Shown here in pieces: positions 1-5,827 of a stretch of 6,782 nt of DNA (position 1 is its first letter; each line of letters starts with the position of its first letter). Source of the DNA: an uncultured Thermomicrobiales bacterium (GTDB lineage Bacteria; Chloroflexota; Chloroflexia; Thermomicrobiales; UBA6265). The notes under the pieces were generated by a model, which was given only the letters and a program-made list of their open reading frames with translations, made no database searches and had not been told where the DNA came from. Position numbers and translations under genes: made by a program. The stretch is taken from NCBI GenBank assembly GCA_902806375.1, contig CADCWK010000133.1, forward strand, positions 1-6,782, given 5' to 3'.

Positions 1-911
1 CGCCCGGCGAAGGGGACGCGGCCGTCCTACGCGTCAAAGGCACCGCGCGCGGCCTGGCGGTCTCACTGGACTGCAACAGCCGCTACTGCTGGCTCGACCC
101 GGGCCTCGGCGCCCGCCACGCCGTTGCAGAGGCGGCCCGCAATGTCTCCTGCGTCGGCGGCCGGCCGCTCGCCCTGACCAATTGCCTGAACTTCGGCAAC
201 CCTGCACGGCCAGCCGGCTATTTCCAGCTCCGCGAGGCCGTCCAGGGGATCGCCGACGCCAGCGCGGTCTTCACGATCCCGGTCGTGAGCGGCAATGTCA
301 GTCTCTACAACGAGACCGCCCGGTCGGCGGTCCTGCCGACACCCACCATCGGCGTCGTCGGTGTCCTCGACGACGTGAGCCGTCACGCCACCATGCGCTG
401 GCAGGACGGCGATGTCGTCGTCCTCCTCGGGGGCGGTCAGCCGGTCCTCGGCGGCAGCGAGTACCTCGCCGTCACGACCGGCGAGACCTTCGGCGCGCCG
501 CCGCCGCTCGACCTCGCCGCCGAGATGGCACTCGTCGGCCTGGTCCGGAACCAGATCGCCGCCGGCGCGGTCCGGACGGCTCACGACGTGGGGCTCGGCG
601 GGATCGCCGTCGCCCTCGCGGAGATGGCGATCCTCAGCGGGACCGGGTTCGTCGCCGACGCCGGCGCCGTCCCCGCCGACCGGGCCGCCTGGTTCGGCGA
701 GTCGGCGACGCGCATCCTGGTCGCGCTGCCCGACGCCGGTGTCGCGGGACTGGAGCGTGCCGCCGCGACCGACGGAGTCTCTGTTCGCCGCCTCGGGGCC
801 GTCGGCGGTCAGGGTCTCAGCGTCGGGGACGCCGCGGTCATGGTCGAGGACCTCGCCCGTGTCTGGGATCACGCGCTCGCCGACCGGGCCAGTGGGAGCG
901 AAGGCGCCTGA
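1..911 (+). CDS. purL: Phosphoribosylformylglycinamidine synthase, PurL subunit (C-terminal part, truncated by window edge)
   Basis: This is the synthase subunit that converts FGAR, ATP and an amide nitrogen to FGAM, the fourth step of cytosolic IMP synthesis. The reading frame is open from base 3 and ends with TGA at 909-911, giving 302 visible residues. Numbering from base 3, recognisable family stretches are LTNCLNFGNP at about 58-67, SGNVSLYNET at 96-105, PTPTIGVVG at 112-120 and AHDVGLGGIAVALAEMA at 193-209, the last in the C-terminal AIRS-type domain. The protein stops right after that domain with no glutaminase domain. It is therefore the small PurL type, which in known systems works with separate PurS and PurQ; neither is in view. 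Full small PurLs are roughly 720-760 residues, so somewhat under half is visible. It lies 153 bases upstream of purF, a common purine-cluster order. Identification is firm; the start is outside the window. Confidence 0.96.
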   Translation, partial: PGEGDAAVLRVKGTARGLAVSLDCNSRYCWLDPGLGARHAVAEAARNVSCVGGRPLALTNCLNFGNPARPAGYFQLREAVQGIADASAVFTIPVVSGNVSLYNETARSAVLPTPTIGVVGVLDDVSRHATMRWQDGDVVVLLGGGQPVLGGSEYLAVTTGETFGAPPPLDLAAEMALVGLVRNQIAAGAVRTAHDVGLGGIAVALAEMAILSGTGFVADAGAVPADRAAWFGESATRILVALPDAGVAGLERAAATDGVSVRRLGAVGGQGLSVGDAAVMVEDLARVWDHALADRASGSEGA

Positions 912-946
912 GGGCTGCCGATCGTCCTCGGGTCGCCTTCGGCCTG

Positions 947-954
947 GGTACCGT
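947..954 (+). promoter_or_regulatory. GGTACCGT word, possible -10 element upstream of purF
   Basis: The word GGTACCGT lies 36 bases after the purL stop and 110 bases before the purF ATG. Its TACCGT part keeps the T-A-n-n-n-T skeleton of a sigma-70 -10 box. The same word with one variable base stands upstream of gcvT and gcvH. No matching -35 box is visible at 16-18 bases upstream, so the promoter reading is an inference from recurrence. Confidence 0.25.
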
Positions 955-1002
955 ACGGACACTTACGACTGGTGAGCAGTGCCCCTGAAGTGTTATCGTC
1001 AT

Positions 1003-1049
1003 GTTGCAACCCTGACCAGTCGCAGGAACGGATCGCTGGCCCTGACCAG
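1003..1049 (+). repeat. Palindrome plus 10-base direct repeat in the purF leader (possible operator)
   Basis: The perfect 8-base palindrome GTTGCAAC (1003-1010) abuts the first copy of CCCTGACCAG (1010-1019). An identical second copy lies at 1040-1049, exactly 30 bases downstream, close to three helical turns. The second copy ends three bases before the purF ribosome-binding site. Such phased repeats can be regulator sites, for example for a purine repressor, but the word does not match an operator I can name. The shorter core CCTGACCAG also occurs inside purF at 2050-2058, so chance is possible. Confidence 0.3.
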
Positions 1050-1052
1050 ACG

Positions 1053-1057
1053 AGGAG
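1053..1057 (+). promoter_or_regulatory. Ribosome-binding site of purF
   Basis: AGGAG lies seven bases upstream of the ATG at 1065. It decides the start: the longer reading from GTG at 972 would add 31 residues unlike any PurF N-terminus and has no such site, and the inner ATG at 1080 has none at suitable spacing. Confidence 0.8.
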
Positions 1058-1064
1058 AGCTCGC

Positions 1065-2531
1065 ATGTGGGATGACCGGATGGACAAGCCGCGCGAGGAA
1101 TGCGGCGTCTTCGGCATCTTCGCGCCCGGCGAGGATGTCGCCCGGATCACCTTCTTCGGACTCTATGCCCTCCAGCACCGGGGGCAGGAGAGCGCCGGCA
1201 TCGCGACGAGCGACGGCCGCGATCTCTTCGTCCATACCAGTCTCGGCCTGGTAAACCGGGCGTTCGAGCCCGGCGACCTGGAGCGGCTCCCCGGCGAGAT
1301 CGCTATCGGTCACTGCCGCTACTCGACGTCGGGTGGGAACGCGGTCTGCAACGCCGGGCCGTTCTCGGTCGAGAGCCCCATCGGTCCGATCGCCGTCGCC
1401 CACAACGGCAACCTGACCAACGCCCAGCCCCTCAAGACCGAACTCCAGGAGCGGGGCGTCGCCTTCTCGTCGACGACCGACAGCGAGGTCATCGCCCGCA
1501 TGATCTCGGCGGCGCCCGGCAGCGATATCGTCCGGAAGGTGCGCCGGGCGATGGGCCGGATGATCGGCGCCTTCAGCCTCACCATCGTCACCCGTGACCG
1601 GCTGCTGGCCGTGCGTGACCCGCTCGGCGTTCGCCCGCTCTGCCTCGGCCGTCTCAACGACCACTGGGTGGTCGCGTCCGAGAGCTGTGCGCTGGCGACC
1701 GTGGGCGCCGACTTCGTCCGGGAGGTCGAACCCGGCGAGATCGTCGAGATCACCGCGGACGACTGCATCTCCCACCGCATGGAGGAGCAGGTCCCGCGTC
1801 ACGCCATGTGCCTGCTGGAATTGATCTACTTCGCCCGGCCAGACAGCCTCCTGTATGGCAAGCGGCTGCATCTCACCCGGCAGCGGATGGGTGAGCGGCT
1901 GGCGATCGAGGCGCCAGCCGACGCCGACATCGTCGTCGGACTGCCCGACTCCGCGACGCCGGCCGCGATCGGCTACGCCCGGCAGAGCGGAATCCCCTTC
2001 GCCGAGGCGCTGATCAAGAACCGGTACATCGGCCGGACCTTCATCCAGCCTGACCAGCGCCTCCGCGAGATGGGCGTCTCGCTGAAGTTCAACGCCCTGC
2101 CGGAGGTCCTCGAAGGCAAGCGGGTGGTGCTGGTCGACGACACGATCGTCCGGGGCACCACCAGTCGTCCGATCGTCGACCTGCTCCGGAAGGCCGGCGC
2201 CCGCGAGGTCCACATGCGGGTCCACGCCCCGCCGATCATGTGGCCGTGCTACCTCGGCGTGGACCTGGCCCGCCGCGACGAGCTGATCGCCGCCCGGATG
2301 ACGGTCCCGGAGATCGGCCAGCACATCGGCGTCGACAGCATCGATTACATCAGCCTCGATGGGCTCCTCGAAGCCATCGACGTGGGGAAGACCGGGTTCT
2401 GCACTGGCTGCCTGACTGGAGACTACCCGGTGCCGGTCCAGCTCGGGATGGACAAGCTGCTCCTGGAGCGCCCCGCCGCGGTCCCGCGCCGGATGGTCGC
2501 CGACCGCACGCCGGTCGGGGTCGGCGACTGA
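1065..2531 (+). CDS. purF: Amidophosphoribosyltransferase (glutamine PRPP amidotransferase)
   Basis: PurF makes 5-phosphoribosylamine from PRPP and glutamine, the committed first step of cytosolic purine synthesis. From ATG 1065 it is 488 residues, normal for the family. Residues 1-12 form a short propeptide ahead of the catalytic Cys13 (REECGVFGIF). Removal to expose this cysteine is known for the Bacillus-type enzyme and is inferred here. The N-terminal Ntn glutaminase domain shows LYALQHRGQESAGI (33-46), CRYSTSG (84-90) and HNGNLTN (113-119). The C-terminal phosphoribosyltransferase domain has the PRPP loop VVLVDDTIVRGTTS (364-377). Cys249, Cys395, Cys446 and Cys449 (the last two in GFCTGCLTGDYP) match the four 4Fe-4S ligands of the Bacillus subtilis enzyme, so an oxygen-sensitive Fe-S form is expected. 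Feedback inhibition by purine nucleotides is usual for the family. It follows purL by 153 bases, enough for its own promoter. Confidence 0.98.
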   Translation: MWDDRMDKPREECGVFGIFAPGEDVARITFFGLYALQHRGQESAGIATSDGRDLFVHTSLGLVNRAFEPGDLERLPGEIAIGHCRYSTSGGNAVCNAGPFSVESPIGPIAVAHNGNLTNAQPLKTELQERGVAFSSTTDSEVIARMISAAPGSDIVRKVRRAMGRMIGAFSLTIVTRDRLLAVRDPLGVRPLCLGRLNDHWVVASESCALATVGADFVREVEPGEIVEITADDCISHRMEEQVPRHAMCLLELIYFARPDSLLYGKRLHLTRQRMGERLAIEAPADADIVVGLPDSATPAAIGYARQSGIPFAEALIKNRYIGRTFIQPDQRLREMGVSLKFNALPEVLEGKRVVLVDDTIVRGTTSRPIVDLLRKAGAREVHMRVHAPPIMWPCYLGVDLARRDELIAARMTVPEIGQHIGVDSIDYISLDGLLEAIDVGKTGFCTGCLTGDYPVPVQLGMDKLLLERPAAVPRRMVADRTPVGVGD

Positions 2532-2539
2532 CGATTTCT

Positions 2540-2554
2540 GGTACGGTCCGTGCC
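2540..2554 (+). promoter_or_regulatory. Dyad around a GGTACGGT word upstream of gcvT (possible promoter/operator)
   Basis: The 15 bases GGTACGGTCCGTGCC form an inverted repeat centred on T2547, with six of seven positions complementary and one T/G mismatch (2542/2552). The left half contains GGTACGGT, the recurring intergenic word, whose TACGGT would be a weak -10 box. It begins nine bases after the purF stop and ends 59 bases before the gcvT start. No good -35 box is visible. It may be a promoter with an overlapping operator, a small RNA hairpin, or chance. Confidence 0.3.
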
Positions 2555-2564
2555 GCACGGCCGA

Positions 2565-2585
2565 CCGGACGATCGCCGGGTCCGG
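2565..2585 (+). other. Small inverted repeat in the gcvT leader
   Basis: CCGGAC (2565-2570) is complementary to GTCCGG (2580-2585) around a nine-base loop, so the transcript could form a six-pair hairpin 28 bases before the gcvT start. No T-run follows, so it is not an intrinsic terminator. I looked for a glycine riboswitch, which often precedes gcvT, and saw none; the 82-base gap is also too short for a typical one. Confidence 0.3.
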
Positions 2586-2601
2586 CCCGATGGGACAACG
2601 C

Positions 2602-2606
2602 AGGAG
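2602..2606 (+). promoter_or_regulatory. Ribosome-binding site of gcvT
   Basis: AGGAG sits seven bases upstream of GTG 2614, the same spacing as at purF. It favours GTG 2614 over the in-frame ATG at 2590, which would put this site inside the coding region and add an arginine-rich leader (MGQRRRRD) not typical of GcvT. Confidence 0.75.
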
Positions 2607-2613
2607 ACGCGAC

Positions 2614-3792
2614 GTGACAGCCGCAGACGATCGCCCGGTGACGGGCGCCGAAGAGTTGCGCCAGACGCCTCTGGCCGAGGTCCACCGGGCCGCCGGTGCC
2701 CGCATGGTGCCGTTCGCGGGGTGGGACATGCCGGTCCAGTACGGGACCGGCGTCCTCGCGGAGCACCGCAAGGTCAGGGAGTCGGCCGGCCTGTTCGACC
2801 TTGGCCACATGGGCCAGGTCAACATAACCGGTCCGGATGCGGTCGCCTTCCTGCAGAAGGTGACGACGAATGACGTGACCGCGTTGCGGCCAGGCCAGGC
2901 GCAGTACTCGCTTCTGCCGACGGAAGCCGGTACGGCGATCGACGACATCCTCGTCTACCGGGCCCCTGAGGGGATCAGCGACGACTACGGTCCGGCCGCG
3001 GCGGCGCCGTTCTACATCGTCGTGAACGCCAGTAACGCCGCCCGCGACGTCGCGTGGCTCCAGGCGCAGCGCGCGGCCCATGGATCGCTCGACGTGGACG
3101 TGCACGATGTCTCGGATCGGATCGGCATGATCGCGATCCAGGGCCCACGGGCCGAGGCGATCGTGCAGAGCCTGACCGACACCTCGCTCGGCGAGATCGG
3201 CAACTACCAGTGGGGTCCCGCCACGGTGGCGGGTCTGCCGATGATGGTCGCGCGGACCGGCTACACCGGGGAAGACGGCTTCGAGCTGTTCCCGCCGATC
3301 GACCACACCGAAGGGCTCTGGCTGGCCCTGCTCGCCGCCGGGTCCGATGAGGGGCTGTGCCCGATCGGGCTTGGCGCGCGCGACACGCTCCGGCTCGAGG
3401 CGCGGATGCCGCTCTATGGGCAGGAACTGGGCGAGGACATCTCGCCCTACGAGGCCGGGGTCGGCTGGGCCGTCAAGCTGAAGAAGGGCGATTTCGTCGG
3501 CCGTGACGCCATGGCTCGCGTCAAGGAATCCGGCCCGGCCCGCCGGACGGTCGGGTTCCGCCTGCTCGGGCGGTCCGGCGCGCCCCGGTCCCACTACCCG
3601 GTCCAGGTCGACGGCCGTGAGATCGGCTACGTCACGAGCGGCGCCTTCTCGCCGACGCTCGCGGCCAACATCGGGCTCGCCCTGATCGACGCCAGCGAGG
3701 CCGGGATCGGCCGGCCGCTGCAGATCGTGATCCGCGGCCGGCCGGTCGAGGCTGAACAGGTCGCAGTGCCCTTCTATCGACGGCAAAAATAG
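2614..3792 (+). CDS. gcvT: Glycine cleavage system T protein (aminomethyltransferase)
   Basis: GcvT takes the aminomethyl group from the lipoyl arm of H protein, releases ammonia and forms 5,10-methylene-tetrahydrofolate. From GTG 2614 it is 392 residues, slightly long for a family usually about 360-380. Visible family motifs are FAGWDMPVQY (34-43), FDLGHMGQV (61-69), the Asp110-Asp111 pair in IDDILVYR that aligns with the catalytic aspartate region, VVNASN (136-141), RTGYTGEDGFEL (214-225), GLGARDTLRLE (252-262), MPLYGQEL (265-272) and TSGAFSPTLAANIGLALI (341-358). Residues about 117-132, rich in Ala, Pro and Gly, look like an insertion between two conserved strands and account for part of the extra length. 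The gene starts 82 bases after purF and is followed by gcvH after 65 bases. The sarcosine oxidase and YgfZ relatives share the fold, but the motif set and context point to true GcvT. Confidence 0.97.
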   Translation: MTAADDRPVTGAEELRQTPLAEVHRAAGARMVPFAGWDMPVQYGTGVLAEHRKVRESAGLFDLGHMGQVNITGPDAVAFLQKVTTNDVTALRPGQAQYSLLPTEAGTAIDDILVYRAPEGISDDYGPAAAAPFYIVVNASNAARDVAWLQAQRAAHGSLDVDVHDVSDRIGMIAIQGPRAEAIVQSLTDTSLGEIGNYQWGPATVAGLPMMVARTGYTGEDGFELFPPIDHTEGLWLALLAAGSDEGLCPIGLGARDTLRLEARMPLYGQELGEDISPYEAGVGWAVKLKKGDFVGRDAMARVKESGPARRTVGFRLLGRSGAPRSHYPVQVDGREIGYVTSGAFSPTLAANIGLALIDASEAGIGRPLQIVIRGRPVEAEQVAVPFYRRQK

Positions 3793-3799
3793 GTACAGT
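3792..3799 (+). promoter_or_regulatory. GGTACAGT word, possible -10 element upstream of gcvH
   Basis: GGTACAGT begins on the last base of the gcvT stop codon and ends 58 bases before the gcvH ATG. TACAGT matches four of six positions of a -10 box, and TTCTAT at 3772-3777 is only a poor -35 match (3 of 6). It is the third copy of the recurring intergenic word and may mean gcvH-gcvPA can be transcribed separately from gcvT. Confidence 0.25.
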
Positions 3800-3844
3800 T
3801 CCCCCATCCTTGCCGTTCCGCGCGGCGCGGCCGCCAATCGTCCC

Positions 3845-3848
3845 GGAG
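3845..3848 (+). promoter_or_regulatory. Ribosome-binding site of gcvH
   Basis: GGAG lies nine bases upstream of ATG 3858. It supports that start over an upstream in-frame TTG at 3810, which would add 16 residues not found in H proteins. Confidence 0.65.
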
Positions 3849-3857
3849 ATCAGCCCA

Positions 3858-4247
3858 ATGGCAGCACCCACGGACCGTCGCTACACCCGTACCCACGAGT
3901 GGGTCCTCGTCGAGGGCGACGTCGCGACGATGGGCGTCACCGACCATGCCCAGAACGAGCTCGGTGACATCACCTACCTTGAGCTGCCCGACCCGGGCAC
4001 CGAGGTGGAGGCGACCAAGCCGCTCGGCGTCGTCGAGTCGGTCAAGGCCGCGTCGGACGTCTACTCGCCGGTCGACGGCGAGATCGTCGAGCGGAATGAC
4101 GCGATCCTCGACAGCCCTGAGGTGGTCAATAGCTCACCGTACGAGGGCGCGTGGCTGGTGAAGATCCGCCTCGCCAACCCCGCCCAGGTCGAAGACCTGA
4201 TGGACGCGGACGCCTACGACGTCTACGAGAAGGAATCGGCGGTCTAG
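3858..4247 (+). CDS. gcvH: Glycine cleavage system H protein (lipoyl carrier)
   Basis: GcvH is the small soluble carrier whose lipoyl-lysine arm shuttles the aminomethyl group from glycine decarboxylase to GcvT and is then reoxidised by dihydrolipoamide dehydrogenase. From ATG 3858 it is 129 residues, the usual length. RYTRTHEWV (8-16) and GVTDHAQNELGDITYLELP (26-44) are typical N-terminal family stretches. The lipoylation site is Lys63 in ESVKAASDVYSPVDGEI (60-76), within the expected beta-hairpin. NSSPYEGAWLVKI lies near the C-terminus. The order gcvT-gcvH-gcvPA places it between its two partners, with gcvPA starting 52 bases after the stop. No lipoate ligase, lipoyl synthase or lpd gene is in view, so attachment and reoxidation of the lipoyl group depend on genes elsewhere. 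Confidence 0.98.
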   Translation: MAAPTDRRYTRTHEWVLVEGDVATMGVTDHAQNELGDITYLELPDPGTEVEATKPLGVVESVKAASDVYSPVDGEIVERNDAILDSPEVVNSSPYEGAWLVKIRLANPAQVEDLMDADAYDVYEKESAV

Positions 4248-4285
4248 CGGTCGATCGTCTCGCCACTACGCACCACCCATCTCCC

Positions 4286-4292
4286 GGAAGGA
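4286..4292 (+). promoter_or_regulatory. Ribosome-binding site of gcvPA
   Basis: GGAAGGA ends seven bases before ATG 4300. The 52-base gcvH-gcvPA gap shows no promoter-like word or hairpin, consistent with co-transcription from gcvH. Confidence 0.7.
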
Positions 4293-4299
4293 TCGCCCG

Positions 4300-5646
4300 A
4301 TGGTCTTCAACCCCCACACCGACGCCGACCGTGCCCGGATGCTGGCTTCGGTCGGCGTCGACTCGGTCGCCGACCTGTTCGAGCCGGTCTCGCCGCGCGT
4401 CCGGTTCCCGGACCTCGACCTCCCGCCGGTGCTGACCGAGATGGAAGCCACCGAGCGGCTGGGCGATCTGGCCGACCTGAACCTCGCCCCGAAGGCGGGC
4501 CGTTCGTTCCTCGGGGCTGGGGCGTACCATCACTTCATCCCGGCCACCGTCGACCAGATCCTCCGCCGGGGCGAGTTCTACACCGCCTACACCCCGTACC
4601 AGCCCGAAGTCGCCCAGGGGACGATGCAGGTCATCTACGAGTTCCAGAGCATGGTCGCGGCCCTGCTCGGGCTCGAGGTCGCCAATGCCTCGATCTACGA
4701 TGGCGCGACGGCCCTCGCGGAAGGCGTGCTGGTCGCGATGAGCAGCACCAAGAAGCGGCGCAAGGTCGTCGTCTCCGGGACGATCCATCCGGCCTACCGC
4801 GATGTCCTCGAGACGTACCTGTCCGGCGAGGGGGTCGACTTCATCGACCTGCCGATCCCGACCCGGGGATTCGTCGAAGGGCTGGGCGAGTTCACGCCGC
4901 ACCTCGATGACGACCTCGCCGTGGCGGTCATCCAGTACCCCAACTTCTTCGGCGGGATCGAGGACGTCCAGGCGATCGCCGACGCGGTCCACACCGCCGG
5001 TGGCCGCCTCGTCGTGAGCACGGCGCCGGTGCCGCTCGGGATGCTGACGCCGCCGGGCCACCTCGGCGCCGACGTCGTCACGGCGGAGGGCCAGTCCCTC
5101 GGGGTGCCGCCGAGCTTCGGCGGACCGTTCGTCGGTCTGCTGGCCGCGAAGAAGGAGTACGTCCGCCAGATGCCGGGCCGGCTGGCCGGCATGACGGTCG
5201 ACTCCGAGGGCCAGCGCGGGTTCGTGCTGACGCTCCAGACCCGTGAGCAGCACATCCGGCGCGAGAAGGCGACCAGCAACATCTGCACCAACCAGGGGCT
5301 GATGGCGACCGCCGCCACCGTCTACATGAGCTCGCTGGGTCCGGTCGGCTTCCGCGAGGTGGCGAACCGCAGCTACCAGAACGCCCATTACCTCGCCACT
5401 CGCCTGGCCGAGTTGCCCGGCTACGAGGTCGCGCTGGACGGGCCGTTCTTCCACGAGTTCGTCATCCGGACGCCGGACGCCGTCCCGGCCATCAACACGC
5501 GGCTCGCGGAGCGCGGCATCATCGGGGGCTACGACCTCGCCGAGGTCCATCCGGACCTCGATCGACACATGCTCATCTGCGCGACCGAGCTCAACGGGCG
5601 GCGCAGCGTGGACGCGCTGATCACGGCCCTGTCGGACGCCTCCTGA
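4300..5646 (+). CDS. gcvPA: Glycine dehydrogenase (decarboxylating), subunit 1 (P protein alpha)
   Basis: GcvPA is the N-terminal-half subunit of the two-part glycine decarboxylase, which releases CO2 from glycine and passes the aminomethyl group to lipoylated GcvH. It is 448 residues, the normal size for split GcvPA and about half of a single-chain GcvP. Family stretches are SFLGAGAYHHFIPATVDQI (69-87), YTAYTPYQPEVAQGTMQ (94-110), LEVANASIYDGATA (125-138), QYPNFFG (212-218), GQSLGVPPSFGGPFVG (264-279), and a long conserved block at 294-332 that includes TREQHIRREKATSNICTNQ. The PLP-binding lysine of this enzyme lies in the partner GcvPB, so GcvPA alone should be inactive. In many split systems gcvPB follows directly, often overlapping. 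Here TGA 5644-5646 is followed by 181 non-coding bases and then der. Confidence 0.97.
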   Translation: MVFNPHTDADRARMLASVGVDSVADLFEPVSPRVRFPDLDLPPVLTEMEATERLGDLADLNLAPKAGRSFLGAGAYHHFIPATVDQILRRGEFYTAYTPYQPEVAQGTMQVIYEFQSMVAALLGLEVANASIYDGATALAEGVLVAMSSTKKRRKVVVSGTIHPAYRDVLETYLSGEGVDFIDLPIPTRGFVEGLGEFTPHLDDDLAVAVIQYPNFFGGIEDVQAIADAVHTAGGRLVVSTAPVPLGMLTPPGHLGADVVTAEGQSLGVPPSFGGPFVGLLAAKKEYVRQMPGRLAGMTVDSEGQRGFVLTLQTREQHIRREKATSNICTNQGLMATAATVYMSSLGPVGFREVANRSYQNAHYLATRLAELPGYEVALDGPFFHEFVIRTPDAVPAINTRLAERGIIGGYDLAEVHPDLDRHMLICATELNGRRSVDALITALSDAS

Positions 5647-5667
5647 CGACGCCGGGCCCGCCCCTGT

Positions 5668-5676
5668 TGCTATACT
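5668..5676 (+). promoter_or_regulatory. Extended -10 promoter upstream of der
   Basis: TGCTATACT is an extended -10 element: TG, one base, then TATACT, which matches five of six consensus positions. Transcription would begin near 5682-5684. A CTGACG at 5643-5648 resembles a -35 box (4 of 6) but lies 22 bases upstream, too far for a normal pair; extended -10 promoters often do without one. This is the best promoter in the window. It starts 21 bases after the gcvPA stop and implies that der is transcribed independently with a leader of about 145 bases. Confidence 0.6.
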
Positions 5677-5700
5677 GCCGGTTCTGGGACATCCGTGGAC

Positions 5701-5774
5701 GGTCGCCGTGCCTCTCAACCCCGAGGGATCCCGACGGGTTGAATCCATGCGGCGACCGGCCAGGGCCGGCTGGC
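5701..5774 (+). promoter_or_regulatory. Potentially structured leader RNA upstream of der
   Basis: Two nested complementary pairs are visible. GGTCGCCG (5701-5708) pairs perfectly with CGGCGACC (5750-5757), and inside it TCAACCC (5715-5721) pairs perfectly with GGGTTGA (5736-5742), leaving a 14-base apical stretch. A second hairpin may follow, GCCAG (5759-5763) with CTGGC (5770-5774); a competing CCGGC/GCCGG pairing (5756-5760/5765-5769) is also possible. The element lies wholly between the predicted promoter and the der start. It has no T-run and does not match tRNA, SRP RNA or a riboswitch that I know. It could be a cis-regulatory leader or a small RNA, or GC-rich pairing by chance. Confidence 0.4.
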
Positions 5775-5827
5775 GCGTTCCCGTCGATCGTGACTGTCCG
5801 TGGCGTAGCGTGGGGTAATCGTAACCG

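Noticed and set aside
63..962. Minus-strand 299-codon frame opposite purL, plus two Arg/Ser-rich + strand frames in the same region
   Set aside because: They overlap the clear purL frame and translate to repetitive arginine-rich sequence, as expected of out-of-frame reading.
976..999. TATCGT (994-999) as a -10 box for purF
   Set aside because: It matches four of six positions but has no acceptable -35 partner or TGn extension.
2532..2613. Glycine riboswitch upstream of gcvT
   Set aside because: The gap is too short for a standard one and I see none of the conserved glycine aptamer sequence.
999..2948. Long minus-strand open frame (649 codons) opposite purF and the start of gcvT
   Set aside because: It mirrors well-supported genes on the + strand. 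In GC-rich DNA the antisense frames stay open because stop codons are rare; the product is low-complexity with no recognisable domain.
5651..5670. GC-rich palindrome after gcvPA, considered as a terminator
   Set aside because: CGGGCCCG (5653-5660) has no loop, and no T-run follows; it runs straight into the promoter.
5701..5757. tRNA-like appearance: a 5' GGTCGCC pairing with a 3' GGCGACC, and GGGTTGAATCC resembling a T arm
   Set aside because: Only 57 bases separate the ends, too short for a bacterial tRNA, and no anticodon arm or proper T loop can be drawn.
5708..5818. A 36-codon GTG-initiated frame in the der leader, considered as a leader peptide
   Set aside because: There is no ribosome-binding site, the frame is open well upstream of the GTG, and open runs this short are expected by chance at this GC content. 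The start also lies within the predicted stem.
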